NCBI GenBank assembly: GCA_963708575.1
Contig: CAVPTB010000007.1
Span: forward strand, 434,001 to 498,000
Direction: 5' to 3'
Origin: DASVWZ01 sp963708575
GTDB taxonomy: Bacteria > Acidobacteriota > Terriglobia > Terriglobales > Acidobacteriaceae
Length of the DNA stretch: 64,000 nucleotides
The notes under the pieces were generated by a model that was not told the origin of the DNA, ran no database searches, and was given only the letters and a program-made list of their open reading frames with translations. Positions 46,359 through 54,357 of this stretch are shown in pieces (positions within the stretch are counted from its first letter, which is position 1; every line of letters begins with the position of its first letter). The translations under genes and the position numbers were made by a program.

Positions 46359-46916
46359 ATGAACGATAAGACACACACTCGTATTCCGATGCTTGAGCGG
46401 GACCAAGTCCCTCCTGAGTTGGGGGCTCTATACGACTCGCTCCTAGTGCAGCGTGGTATTGTGCCGAACATGTTCAAGACTGTGGCGAATACCCCCGGCC
46501 TTGCTGCCGGTTTTGCCACACTACTCAAGGCTTTGCTGGGTGACGGAGCTTTGCCCGGCTGGTATAAAGAATTAATCGCCACTCGGATGTCATTTCTTCA
46601 AGGCTCGGAATACGCGGTAGCAGCTCACGCTCTTTCCGCGCGGCAGAAGGGTGCGAACGAGGACCAGATAGCGGCCGTCCGGGCCGATTTTGAAAATGGC
46701 CCGTTCTCGGCTGCGGAAAAACTGGGTTTTCGGTGCGCTGAAAAAATTCATCGCTCCGGACGTGAACTGAATGACGATCTGTTTGCAGAACTCAAGAGTG
46801 TTTATGACGATCGGCAAATTATCGAACTGGTTGCAACCGCCTCCGTATTCGAGTTCTTTCCGCGGTTTGTGGACGCTCTCCGCATTCCGCTCACTGCGCC
46901 TCCGGTCGCGAGGTAG
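46359..46916 (+). CDS. AhpD/carboxymuconolactone-decarboxylase-like protein without catalytic cysteines
   Basis: Protein of 185 aa with the helical AhpD-like fold: ELIATRMSFLQGSEY aligns with the family's active-site helix. In peroxidase members this is CxYCxxxH; here it is S83-E-Y-A86-V-A-A-H90, so both redox cysteines are gone while Tyr and His remain. Redox-peroxidase activity is therefore unlikely; a lactone- or decarboxylase-like role, or binding, is possible. The ATG follows the stop of the receptor gene directly (TAG-ATG, no gap), so the two are translated together. An aminotransferase gene starts 6 nt after. Confidence 0.8.
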   Translation: MNDKTHTRIPMLERDQVPPELGALYDSLLVQRGIVPNMFKTVANTPGLAAGFATLLKALLGDGALPGWYKELIATRMSFLQGSEYAVAAHALSARQKGANEDQIAAVRADFENGPFSAAEKLGFRCAEKIHRSGRELNDDLFAELKSVYDDRQIIELVATASVFEFFPRFVDALRIPLTAPPVAR

Positions 46917-46922
46917 AGTCTG

Positions 46923-48110
46923 ATGCGTCCTCTAGCTTCCCGCATGTCAGTGATGAGTGGTGAGGGCGCTCTCTCCGTATTCGCACACGCGAAGGAACTG
47001 GAGCGTCAAGGGCGATCGATTATTCATCTGGAATTGGGCGAGCCGGATTTCCATCCTTCCGATAGCGTCAATAAAGCTCTGAAGCGCGCTTTGGATCAAG
47101 GAAAAGATCGCTATTGCCCTGTGGCCGGCGTGCCGGAATTGCGACAAGCGCTTGCGGAATATCTTTATAGAACTCGAAAGTTGACCGTCTCCCCGTCAGA
47201 CATCGTCATTGCTCCGGGATGCAAAATTGCATTGTTCTTCGCCATGATGGCGTTGCTTGAGCCGGGTGACGAGGTGCTTTATCCAGATCCCGGTTTTCCC
47301 GGGTATTCCTCCATTACCCTCGGTCTGGGCGCGGTGCCAGTGCCTTTTGCGCTTTCCGAACGCCATCACCTTCAGCCGGACCCAGAAGAAATTGCCGGCA
47401 AAATCAATGAACGCACGAAGATGATTATTACGAATTCGCCCGGCAACCCGACCGGTACCGTGTACTCAAACAGGGCCCAGCAGGCCATTGCCGAACTTGC
47501 CGTAAAGCACGATCTCATCGTTCTGTCGGATGAAATCTACGCGCGCATCCTATATGGCAACGAATATGTTTCCATGTTGAGTTATCCCGGCATGGAAGAG
47601 CGCACGCTGATTATCGATGGCTTCTCCAAGAGCTTCGCCATGACTGGGTGGCGTTTGGGGTATACCGTGGCCCCGCGCTACATTACACCCGCACTGGAGA
47701 TGCTCGCGGTAAATAGTTACACCTGCGTGGCTGAATTCACTCAACACGCCGGCATAGAAGCTTTGCAAGACCCGGAAGATGCGACGCCGCGGATGGTAGG
47801 CGAATTCGCCAAGCGCCGTGAACAGTTCATTCGCGAATTAAATCAGGTACCAGGATTTCGCTGCGCCTCCCCGGAAGGTGCCTTTTACGCTTGGGTGAAT
47901 ATTTCTGAGACAGGACAGAGTGCCGAAGAGCTTTGTCGCATCATGCTCGAAGATGCGGGGGTGGCGGCCATACCAGGAGCTGCTTTTGGCGAAGCTGGGA
48001 AGGATTTCGTCCGCTTCTCGTTCGCGTCTTCGACCACCACGTTGCACGAAGCTGTGCAACGGATCCAGCGAGTCTCCTCGGTTTGGCAGCGCTCGAGCGT
48101 TGGTTCCTAG
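46923..48110 (+). CDS. class I/II aminotransferase (AspC-like)
   Basis: PLP-dependent aminotransferase of 395 aa. Conserved parts are the N-terminal HLELGEPDFHPSDSV, NSPGNPTGTVYS, the LSDEIYARILY segment and the PLP Lys in DGFSKSFAMTGWRLGY; the C-terminal substrate Arg lies in DFVRFSFAS. The family moves amino groups between amino and 2-oxo acids; the specific substrate is not readable. It starts 6 nt after the AhpD-like gene, and its own end overlaps the extended frame of the amidohydrolase. In the operon it could deaminate an imported amino compound (inference). Confidence 0.88.
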   Translation: MRPLASRMSVMSGEGALSVFAHAKELERQGRSIIHLELGEPDFHPSDSVNKALKRALDQGKDRYCPVAGVPELRQALAEYLYRTRKLTVSPSDIVIAPGCKIALFFAMMALLEPGDEVLYPDPGFPGYSSITLGLGAVPVPFALSERHHLQPDPEEIAGKINERTKMIITNSPGNPTGTVYSNRAQQAIAELAVKHDLIVLSDEIYARILYGNEYVSMLSYPGMEERTLIIDGFSKSFAMTGWRLGYTVAPRYITPALEMLAVNSYTCVAEFTQHAGIEALQDPEDATPRMVGEFAKRREQFIRELNQVPGFRCASPEGAFYAWVNISETGQSAEELCRIMLEDAGVAAIPGAAFGEAGKDFVRFSFASSTTTLHEAVQRIQRVSSVWQRSSVGS

Positions 48111-48184
48111 ACCTGCGAAGCTCTCCGGTCCGTGACCCGGAGGCATTTGTCATCTTCTACACTATTGCGGTGATCGGGGCAGAC

Positions 48185-49534
48185 ATGACCAGACGAGTTG
48201 GGATTAGGCTGAGTAGTTTCTGTGCGTCATTCGGGGCGCTGGTTGTTCTCTCAACATCGGGGTTGGGGCAGGCCCGTCCCTTCCCCGGACCCGATGTTCC
48301 CCGGATTTACGAACGCTTGCTGCCGCAAATCGAAAAAATACCTATGTTCGACCACCATGCGCATCCCGGCTTTGCCGATGATCCGGACGTCGATGCCATG
48401 GCGGCGCCTCCTGGCAGTGCTGCCCTGCGTGAACGCGACACCAATCCCGAACTGATCGCCGCCGCCAAGGCGCTCTTTGGTTATCCGTATGACGATCTTT
48501 CGCCGGACCATGCCAAGTGGCTCGTCGAGAAAAAATCTGACCTGAAGAAGCAATTAGGAGGAGAATATTTCTCCAGCATCCTCGACAAACTGAACATCGA
48601 GCAGGGGGTAGCCAATCGAGCCATGATGGCCGACTACCTCGATCCCAAGCGATTCGTATGGGTGTTCTTTGCCGATTCCTTCATGTGGCCGTTCGACAAC
48701 CAGCATGAACGCGCACGCAACGCCGACGAAGAGGTATACATCCCTTTACAGGACAAGATGCTGCGCCGCTGGATGCAGCAAGAGGGTGTGTCGAAGTTGC
48801 CCAACAGTCTGGAAGATTATCTGAAATTTGTTACTCGCACCCTCGAGGACAATCAAAAAAAGGGCGCAATCGCGATGAAGTTCGAAGTCGCGTATTTTCG
48901 CTCGACTCGTTTCTTCGATCCTTCACGCCAGCAGGCTGAGGAAAGTTACAGAAGGTTCTCGAAGGGCGGCGTTCCCAGCGAGCAGGATTACCGCACCTTT
49001 CAGGACTACGTTTTCCGCTATCTAGTCACCGAGGGTGGCCGTCTTCATTTGCCGGTCCACATTCACTCGGCGGTAGGCATAGGCGACTACTTCAATCTTT
49101 CGGAAAGCAATATCATGAATTTGGAGAACATTCTCCGCGATCCGCGTTATTCCGGCACGACCTTCGTGATGATTCACGGCGGATACCCCTACGATCGCCA
49201 GGCGATCTGGCTGGCAGCCGCGAAGAATGTTTACATGGACACTTCGGAGACGGAAATTCTGCTTTATCCCTCCGAATTCAAGAAGTTGCTGAAACAATGG
49301 TTGGAGACTTTTCCCGACAAGATCACGTTCGGGACGGATTGCTTTCCTTACAATGAAATTTTGGGAGCCGAAGAGAGCTATTGGTTGGGAGTAGAGTCGA
49401 CTCGTACGGCGCTCGCAGCCGCTCTGGCAGAGATGATTTCCGAAGGCGAAGTCACTGAAGCGCAGGCCCTTACGATCGCTCACGGTTATCTGCATGACAA
49501 TGCGGTCGGACTCTACGGCGGAAAGGTGCACTGA
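48185..49534 (+). CDS. exported amidohydrolase-family metal hydrolase
   Basis: Protein of about 449 aa with a signal peptide (about 1-30, SFGALVVLSTSGLGQA) and an amidohydrolase-2 TIM barrel. The HxH metal motif is in MFDHHAHPG, later metal/substrate residues are in HIHSAVGIGDY and MIHGGYPYD, and the last Asp is in FGTDCFPYNE. The frame is open back to 47933 inside the aminotransferase gene, but ATG 48185 places the signal peptide at the start. The family includes decarboxylases and hydrolases acting on aromatic or sugar acids. Export to the periplasm is notable, since the cupin and receptor are its operon neighbours. The cupin gene starts 1 nt after its stop. Confidence 0.85.
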   Translation: MTRRVGIRLSSFCASFGALVVLSTSGLGQARPFPGPDVPRIYERLLPQIEKIPMFDHHAHPGFADDPDVDAMAAPPGSAALRERDTNPELIAAAKALFGYPYDDLSPDHAKWLVEKKSDLKKQLGGEYFSSILDKLNIEQGVANRAMMADYLDPKRFVWVFFADSFMWPFDNQHERARNADEEVYIPLQDKMLRRWMQQEGVSKLPNSLEDYLKFVTRTLEDNQKKGAIAMKFEVAYFRSTRFFDPSRQQAEESYRRFSKGGVPSEQDYRTFQDYVFRYLVTEGGRLHLPVHIHSAVGIGDYFNLSESNIMNLENILRDPRYSGTTFVMIHGGYPYDRQAIWLAAAKNVYMDTSETEILLYPSEFKKLLKQWLETFPDKITFGTDCFPYNEILGAEESYWLGVESTRTALAAALAEMISEGEVTEAQALTIAHGYLHDNAVGLYGGKVH

Positions 49535-49535
49535 A

Positions 49536-49982
49536 ATGGTGAAGAGGAAAGGTAAAGTCGCACAAAGAACCACCAAGAAAAGGGTAGCGTTGCGTGCGCC
49601 GCGGAAACGCGTTGCAAAAAAGGCAAACGCGAAACACATTCCATGGACGTCCGTTGAACTCGAGGATCTCAACCCGCTCTTGCAGCGTCACTTCATCGTG
49701 GGGCAAGACCTCATGCTGGCGCGGGTTTTACTGAAGAAGGGCTGCATCGTTCCTGAGCACAGTCATCATAACGAACAGATTACTTATATCCTCGAAGGCG
49801 CGCTGAAATTCTGGATCGATGGACAGGTCATCGTCGTGAATGCTGGAGAGGTACTCACGATTCCGCCACACATGCCACACAAGGCGGAAGCCATGGAAGA
49901 CACGGTCGACCTGGATGTTTTCAATCCGCCGCGTGCCGACTGGATCAACAAGACTGACCAATATCTCCGGGGCGGCAAATAA
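49536..49982 (+). CDS. single-domain cupin with strongly basic N-terminal tail
   Basis: Protein of about 148 aa. Residues 2-34 carry about fifteen Lys/Arg (VKRKGKVAQRTTKKRVALR, then PRKRVAKKANAK) and resemble the disordered tails of nucleic-acid-binding proteins. The rest is a cupin barrel with motif 1 HSHHNEQITYILEGALKFW (metal ligands H, H and E) and motif 2 IPPHMPHKAEA. ATG 49536, directly after the amidohydrolase stop, is preferred over the longer frame at 49494 because GAAAGG precedes it. Small cupins may be isomerases, dioxygenases or sensors; the tail suggests binding to DNA, RNA or polyanions (inference). Confidence 0.8.
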   Translation: MVKRKGKVAQRTTKKRVALRAPRKRVAKKANAKHIPWTSVELEDLNPLLQRHFIVGQDLMLARVLLKKGCIVPEHSHHNEQITYILEGALKFWIDGQVIVVNAGEVLTIPPHMPHKAEAMEDTVDLDVFNPPRADWINKTDQYLRGGK

Positions 49983-50003
49983 TTGGTGAGTGCCTCGAAA
50001 TAA

Positions 50004-51359
50004 ATGACGGAACCTGTTCTATCCAGGCCGACCTTCAGCGATGCGTCTCACTTGAAATGCATCGGGTGTGGGACGACTTCGGACAAGGCCGAACGGAACT
50101 TTCGCTGCTTAGTATGCGGCGATTTACTCGAACTGGTTTCCGAAACGGACGGCCGCGCAGAGGCGTCAAATTGGAAGTCTCTTTGGTTGCAGCGTCGTCA
50201 GTCTCGCCTACCGCTTGACCAGAGCGGGGTTTGGCGCTTCCGGGAAATGTTGCCTCAAACCATCGGCCCTGAGATAGTCGTCACGCTACGCGAAGGCAAT
50301 ACGCCTTTGTATGAAATGCCGCGGTGCGCACTCGCTGCTGGCGTCGAGCATCTCCTGGCAAAGCATCAGGGAATGAATCCAACCGGTTCTTTTAAAGACA
50401 CCGGAATGACGGTCGCCTCCACCTTCGCCAAACAGGAGGGCTTTCACTGGGTGGCGTGTGCTTCCACAGGAAATACTTCGGCTTCGATGGCGGCTTATGC
50501 GGCTTACGGTGGCTTGCGCAGCCTGGTCTTGATTCCCGAAGGAAAAATCTCCTGGGGTAAGCTTTCGCAAGCCCTCGATTACGGTGCTTTAACTTGCGAA
50601 CTGAGAACCGACTTCGACGGATGCATGCGAGTGCTGAATGAAGTAGTGCAACGCATGCCGGTTTATCTGCTAAATTCAGTAAATCCGTATCGCATCGAAG
50701 GACAAAAGACTGCGGCCATTGAACTGATGGAGCAGTTGGAGTGGCGGGTTCCCGACCACGTAATCGTGCCCGGCGGCAATCTGGGAAATTCTTCGGCACT
50801 GGGTAAAGCATTTCTTGAGATGACACAGCTCGGATTGATTTCGGCTCTGCCCAAGATTTCAATTATTCAAGCCGAGGGCGCTAACGCACTGGTCCGAACC
50901 ATGCGCGAGAATGCCGGTCAGAATCTGATCTCGGTGAAGCCGGAAACCATGGCCACGGCTATCCGCATCGGAAACCCTGCTTCCTGGAAGAAAGCCGTGC
51001 GCATCCTCCAAGCAACCGGAGGAACAGTTGAGCAAGTCAACGAATTGGAAATTGCCACCGCGAAAGCGGAGATCGGTTCAGATGGCATTGGCTGCGAGCC
51101 CGCATCAGCCGTGACGTTGGCTGGTCTTAAGAAATTGGTAAAGACGGGTTTTGTAAAGCGCTCGGAATCTGTCGTTCTGATATTGACCGGCCATTTGCTC
51201 AAGGATCCGGAATTTACGTTGAAATACCACAAAGGCGACTTGTTCCAAGAATCCTCCGCGAAAGATCACCGGGAAGTCCGTAGTCCGATCGTGCTGGACG
51301 CCTCCGCCGACGCGGTGATCCGAACATTGGAAAAAGCGGAGAAATCTCTTGGGTGCTAA
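50004..51359 (+). CDS. thrC: threonine synthase
   Basis: PLP enzyme of 451 aa that converts O-phosphohomoserine to threonine. It starts with a zinc-ribbon-like segment (C19-x2-C22 and C35-x2-C38), followed by the fold-type II core: the PLP Lys is in NPTGSFKDTGM, with ASTGNTSASMAAYAAYGG and the phosphate-binding VPGGNLGNSSALGKA. The C-terminal half contains SDGIGCEPASAVTLAGL. The zinc-ribbon form is the usual type in many deep-branching bacteria. It lies 21 nt after the cupin gene, and homoserine kinase overlaps its end. A housekeeping threonine pathway gene at the end of a receptor-led operon is unusual. Confidence 0.92.
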   Translation: MTEPVLSRPTFSDASHLKCIGCGTTSDKAERNFRCLVCGDLLELVSETDGRAEASNWKSLWLQRRQSRLPLDQSGVWRFREMLPQTIGPEIVVTLREGNTPLYEMPRCALAAGVEHLLAKHQGMNPTGSFKDTGMTVASTFAKQEGFHWVACASTGNTSASMAAYAAYGGLRSLVLIPEGKISWGKLSQALDYGALTCELRTDFDGCMRVLNEVVQRMPVYLLNSVNPYRIEGQKTAAIELMEQLEWRVPDHVIVPGGNLGNSSALGKAFLEMTQLGLISALPKISIIQAEGANALVRTMRENAGQNLISVKPETMATAIRIGNPASWKKAVRILQATGGTVEQVNELEIATAKAEIGSDGIGCEPASAVTLAGLKKLVKTGFVKRSESVVLILTGHLLKDPEFTLKYHKGDLFQESSAKDHREVRSPIVLDASADAVIRTLEKAEKSLGC

Positions 51360-52311
51360 GAAACCAAGCGGTAGTGACCGGTTAACGAAAAGCAGCCGCT
51401 CGAACTTCGCACTAGTTCTTCCCGCCACATCTGCCAATCTTGGGCCAGCCTTCGATGCTGCCGCGCTTGCCTTCTCGATGTATCTGCGGGTCACAGCTCG
51501 CAAATCGGATACTTTCTCCGTTGCTGCGACAGGCCGTGACCAAGAAGTTTGCGGTGCGGTAGAGAATCACCTGATCCTCAACACGTACCGCGACATTCTC
51601 GACGCGGAACGGCGGCCAGCGCAGCCGCTGGCACTACGGATCGCTAACGAAATCCCCATTGGTAAAGGCTGTGGTTCGTCAGCTGCCGCTCGATTGGCCG
51701 GAATTGCCTTAGCCGTTCGCTTCGGAAAACTAGGTTGGAGCGAGCGCCGCATCGTTAGCGAAGCGTCGCGGCGTGAACACCATCCTGACAACGCAGCCGC
51801 GTGCTGGATGGGAGGAATTGCTATTGCCGGCGCGTTCGAAAACGGCGAGACACAAATGACCAGCCTGCAACCGAAAGGGAAGTGGCCCCTTTTGCTCGCA
51901 GTTCCTCAGAATGCTCTCTCGACGGAGAAGGCTCGGGGTGTGTTGCCCGAACAGTATTCTCGTGCCGACGCGGTAACGAACGTGCAGAACTCCATGATGC
52001 TGCTTGCCGCGTTCGCACAAGGCCGCCCCGATCTTCTCCCCGCAGCTCTCGAAGATCGCTTGCATCAACCCTACCGAGCATCCCTCTGCCCGCTTCTTCC
52101 GGCTCTGCAGGCTATGGGCGATGAAGAAATCCTTGGTGTGGCCTTAAGCGGTGCGGGCCCCTCAGTACTTATCTTTCTTCATCCGAAGGCAATTCCGGGG
52201 AGAGTGACACAGCGTGTAATTCGGCACCTAAAGAAGAAGAGTCTAGCGGCGGAATTGTTGTTTGCCGCTATCACTCTTAAGGGTGCGCGAGAGAAATGGA
52301 TCAGCCGATAG
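51349..52311 (+). CDS. thrB: homoserine kinase
   Basis: GHMP-family kinase of 320 aa that phosphorylates homoserine to give the substrate of threonine synthase. The N-terminal LPATSANLGPAFDAAALAF and the ATP loop IGKGCGSSAAARLAG (Cys in place of the usual Leu) are clear, and the C-terminal LSGAGPSVLIFL is the third GHMP motif. The start is TTG 51349, overlapping thrC by 11 nt, with GGAG (51338-51341) 7 nt upstream. thrB and thrC in this order form a coupled pair; homoserine dehydrogenase and aspartokinase are not in the window. It is the last gene of the plus-strand run. Confidence 0.9.
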   Translation: MGAKKPSGSDRLTKSSRSNFALVLPATSANLGPAFDAAALAFSMYLRVTARKSDTFSVAATGRDQEVCGAVENHLILNTYRDILDAERRPAQPLALRIANEIPIGKGCGSSAAARLAGIALAVRFGKLGWSERRIVSEASRREHHPDNAAACWMGGIAIAGAFENGETQMTSLQPKGKWPLLLAVPQNALSTEKARGVLPEQYSRADAVTNVQNSMMLLAAFAQGRPDLLPAALEDRLHQPYRASLCPLLPALQAMGDEEILGVALSGAGPSVLIFLHPKAIPGRVTQRVIRHLKKKSLAAELLFAAITLKGAREKWISR

Positions 52312-52390
52312 CGAACAGGCCTAACTTCTCAACCGAATTTGTTCGGACTATTCAGCGCTGTCCGAGCCAGATGTAGTTCGAAGTATTTCC

Positions 52391-52417
52391 ACGGGGACCG
52401 CCGATGACGGTCCCCGT
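52391..52417. terminator. candidate terminator stem between thrB and the DinB-like gene
   Basis: ACGGGGACCG and CGGTCCCCGT form a perfect 10-bp stem with a 7-nt loop in the gap between two convergent genes. It has no adjacent T run on either strand, so it may be a rho-dependent or stabilising stem. Confidence 0.45.
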
Positions 52418-52425
52418 AGCCAACC

Positions 52426-52992
52426 TTAGCGACTCGCCGGCGGAATGATTCCATTCATCCGCAAATAGACCACCATCTGTCCATAGTGGTCGAAGCAATG
52501 TCCCACCCCTGTCATGGCGATTCCGAGTTTCGTAACTTTACCGTCACCGAAGGGGCTCTTAATCTGCTCTACGGAATTCTTGTCATTGATCGTTCCCATG
52601 GCTTTGTGAAAGTACGCGAATGAGTCTTTCAGAAACTTTGCGATGTCGGCTTTCGAACTGATCGCATCGGGCCCGTTTTCTCCTCCCAGGTCGACGGGAG
52701 GTTTCTCGCCGAGAATGGCAGCCCCAATCATGTAATTCACCGCAGCCACATGTTTCACTTGTTGCGCAAAGGTGCGAACACCTTTGAATTCCCCTTGGGT
52801 TGGCGCGAACGAATACTTTTCTTCCGGCATTGCGTCAGCTGCTGGTACGAATTCGCCTTCGACCCCCGAGAGCCTTCCGTCCAGTACACGAGTCAACGTT
52901 GGATGATCCTCCGGTTTGGCCTGTGCCCTTGCAGCGCCTGCGAGTACGATCAGAAAAACAAAAGCGTATGTCCACTTCATTTTGTTCATCAT
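52426..52992 (-). CDS. exported DinB-like protein
   Basis: Protein of 188 aa with a signal peptide (about 1-25, FVFLIVLAGAARAQAK) and a DinB four-helix bundle. Possible metal-ligand His residues are seen in QQVKHVAAVNYMIG and VGHCFDHYGQMVVYLRMNGIIPP; the usual DinB metal site uses three His. AGGAGG lies 4 nt before ATG 52992 and 7 nt before ATG 52989, so both are possible starts. DinB-superfamily proteins include thiol transferases and EgtB-like oxygenases; the exported acidobacterial ones have no known function. It is separated from the upstream MFS gene by 160 nt and is probably transcribed alone. Confidence 0.82.
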   Translation of the reverse strand: MMNKMKWTYAFVFLIVLAGAARAQAKPEDHPTLTRVLDGRLSGVEGEFVPAADAMPEEKYSFAPTQGEFKGVRTFAQQVKHVAAVNYMIGAAILGEKPPVDLGGENGPDAISSKADIAKFLKDSFAYFHKAMGTINDKNSVEQIKSPFGDGKVTKLGIAMTGVGHCFDHYGQMVVYLRMNGIIPPASR

Positions 52993-53151
52993 GTTTCCTC
53001 CTGAGAAGAAGATAAGTGTACTAAGAATTCGAAATTCGAGCCGACGGGATGATCCGATCGCGACGGATACGCTAACAGATAGGTCAGCTAGTCACGAACG
53101 ACGGATGGGGAATACTGCAATTCCTCGTTGCTCAACGGATACTTCTTCACG

Positions 53152-54357
53152 CTAACTAGTCCCGAACAAAAGGGCGACGGCGGAAACAGCCAGTGACATT
53201 GGAACCCCGACCTTGCTGGCGAGCGCCCCCCACGCTGCGCTACCCAAAGCCATGCCACCTTGCAGAACCAAGAGATACATGGAGAGTGCTCTGGCCCTGA
53301 AATGCGGCGGGGACATCGTTTGTGCAGTTGTGTTTAGGCAGGCCAGGATTCCAATCCACGCCACTCCACTGGCAAACAGGACACACATCAACCAATCGAA
53401 TGACCGTACCCGTCCGGCCACAAAAGTCATGGCTGCAAAGCCGACGATGGCCAACGCCACCAACCCGTCGACCGAAAGCGCTCTTCGCAGTTTGGGGAGG
53501 AGACCTGCCCCCACCAGGGCTCCGAATCCAAAGGATGCCAACAATAAACCATAGCCGGTTGCTCCGTGAGGACGCGCCAGGATTGGCAGCAATGCCAACA
53601 AGGAACTTGCTCCTAGACTGAATGCTGCGGTCCGGACCAAGACGCAACGGACGACGGGCGCGCTTCGCCCATACCGCAGTCCATTACGAATGGCTTCGCC
53701 AATCCGGCCCTTTTCCACATCTTCATAGTGAGGCCGCTTCCAGCGGTAGAGAAACAAAATGACGCCAAAGAACGAAGCTGCGTTTAGTAGAAACGCCACT
53801 CCTGAACCAGTCGCCGCAATCACCACGCCGCCCAACGCGGGACCTACCGCCCGAGCCACATTGAAGCCCACCGAATTCAAAGCCACTGCTGGCGCGTGGT
53901 TCTCTCGCGAGACGATTTCTGGGGTGATCGCTTGCCATGCGGGATCATTCATCACCGCACCAAGCCCCAGCACAAAAGTGAATCCCAAAAGGATCCACGG
54001 AGTTACGTGTCCCAAAATTGTGAACACACCCAGCATGGCCGCCGCAACCACCATCCACGCCTGCGTGATCAGCAAAAGTCGCCGCCGATCCATCATGTCT
54101 GCCAGCGCGCCTGCCGGAAGAATGACCAGAAAAACCGGCAGAGTGGCCGCCGCCTGCACCAAGCCAACCATCAGCGGAGACATGGTCAGTTGGGTCATCA
54201 GCCAACCGGCGCCCACGTTCTGCATCCAGGTTCCGGTGTAAGAAATGACTGCGGCGCCCCAAAGCGAGCGGAACAGCGGTTCACGCAGCGGTTCCCATGC
54301 CGACGCACTCCTCGGCCTTCTGAGGTCTTGGGGCAAGGATGGATTCAGCATAGCCAT
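53152..54357 (-). CDS. MFS transporter, EntS-like (MFS_3) type
   Basis: Membrane transporter of 401 aa with about twelve helices. Signs of the enterobactin-exporter-like group are the N-terminal FRSLWGAAVISYTGTWMQNV, GALADMMDRRRLLL (motif A-like) and LGLGAVMNDPAWQA. Such proteins export small molecules, and the substrate is unknown. The ATG directly follows the stop of the APC permease gene (TGA-ATG, no gap), so both belong to the same transcript with the upstream PIG-L gene. The C-terminal end (ALLFGTS) is short; the family often has some more residues, so the last helix may be slightly truncated. Confidence 0.88.
   Translation of the reverse strand: MAMLNPSLPQDLRRPRSASAWEPLREPLFRSLWGAAVISYTGTWMQNVGAGWLMTQLTMSPLMVGLVQAAATLPVFLVILPAGALADMMDRRRLLLITQAWMVVAAAMLGVFTILGHVTPWILLGFTFVLGLGAVMNDPAWQAITPEIVSRENHAPAVALNSVGFNVARAVGPALGGVVIAATGSGVAFLLNAASFFGVILFLYRWKRPHYEDVEKGRIGEAIRNGLRYGRSAPVVRCVLVRTAAFSLGASSLLALLPILARPHGATGYGLLLASFGFGALVGAGLLPKLRRALSVDGLVALAIVGFAAMTFVAGRVRSFDWLMCVLFASGVAWIGILACLNTTAQTMSPPHFRARALSMYLLVLQGGMALGSAAWGALASKVGVPMSLAVSAVALLFGTS

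Noticed and set aside
47933..48184. N-terminal extension of the amidohydrolase frame
   Set aside because: It overlaps the aminotransferase gene, and a proper signal peptide begins at 48185.
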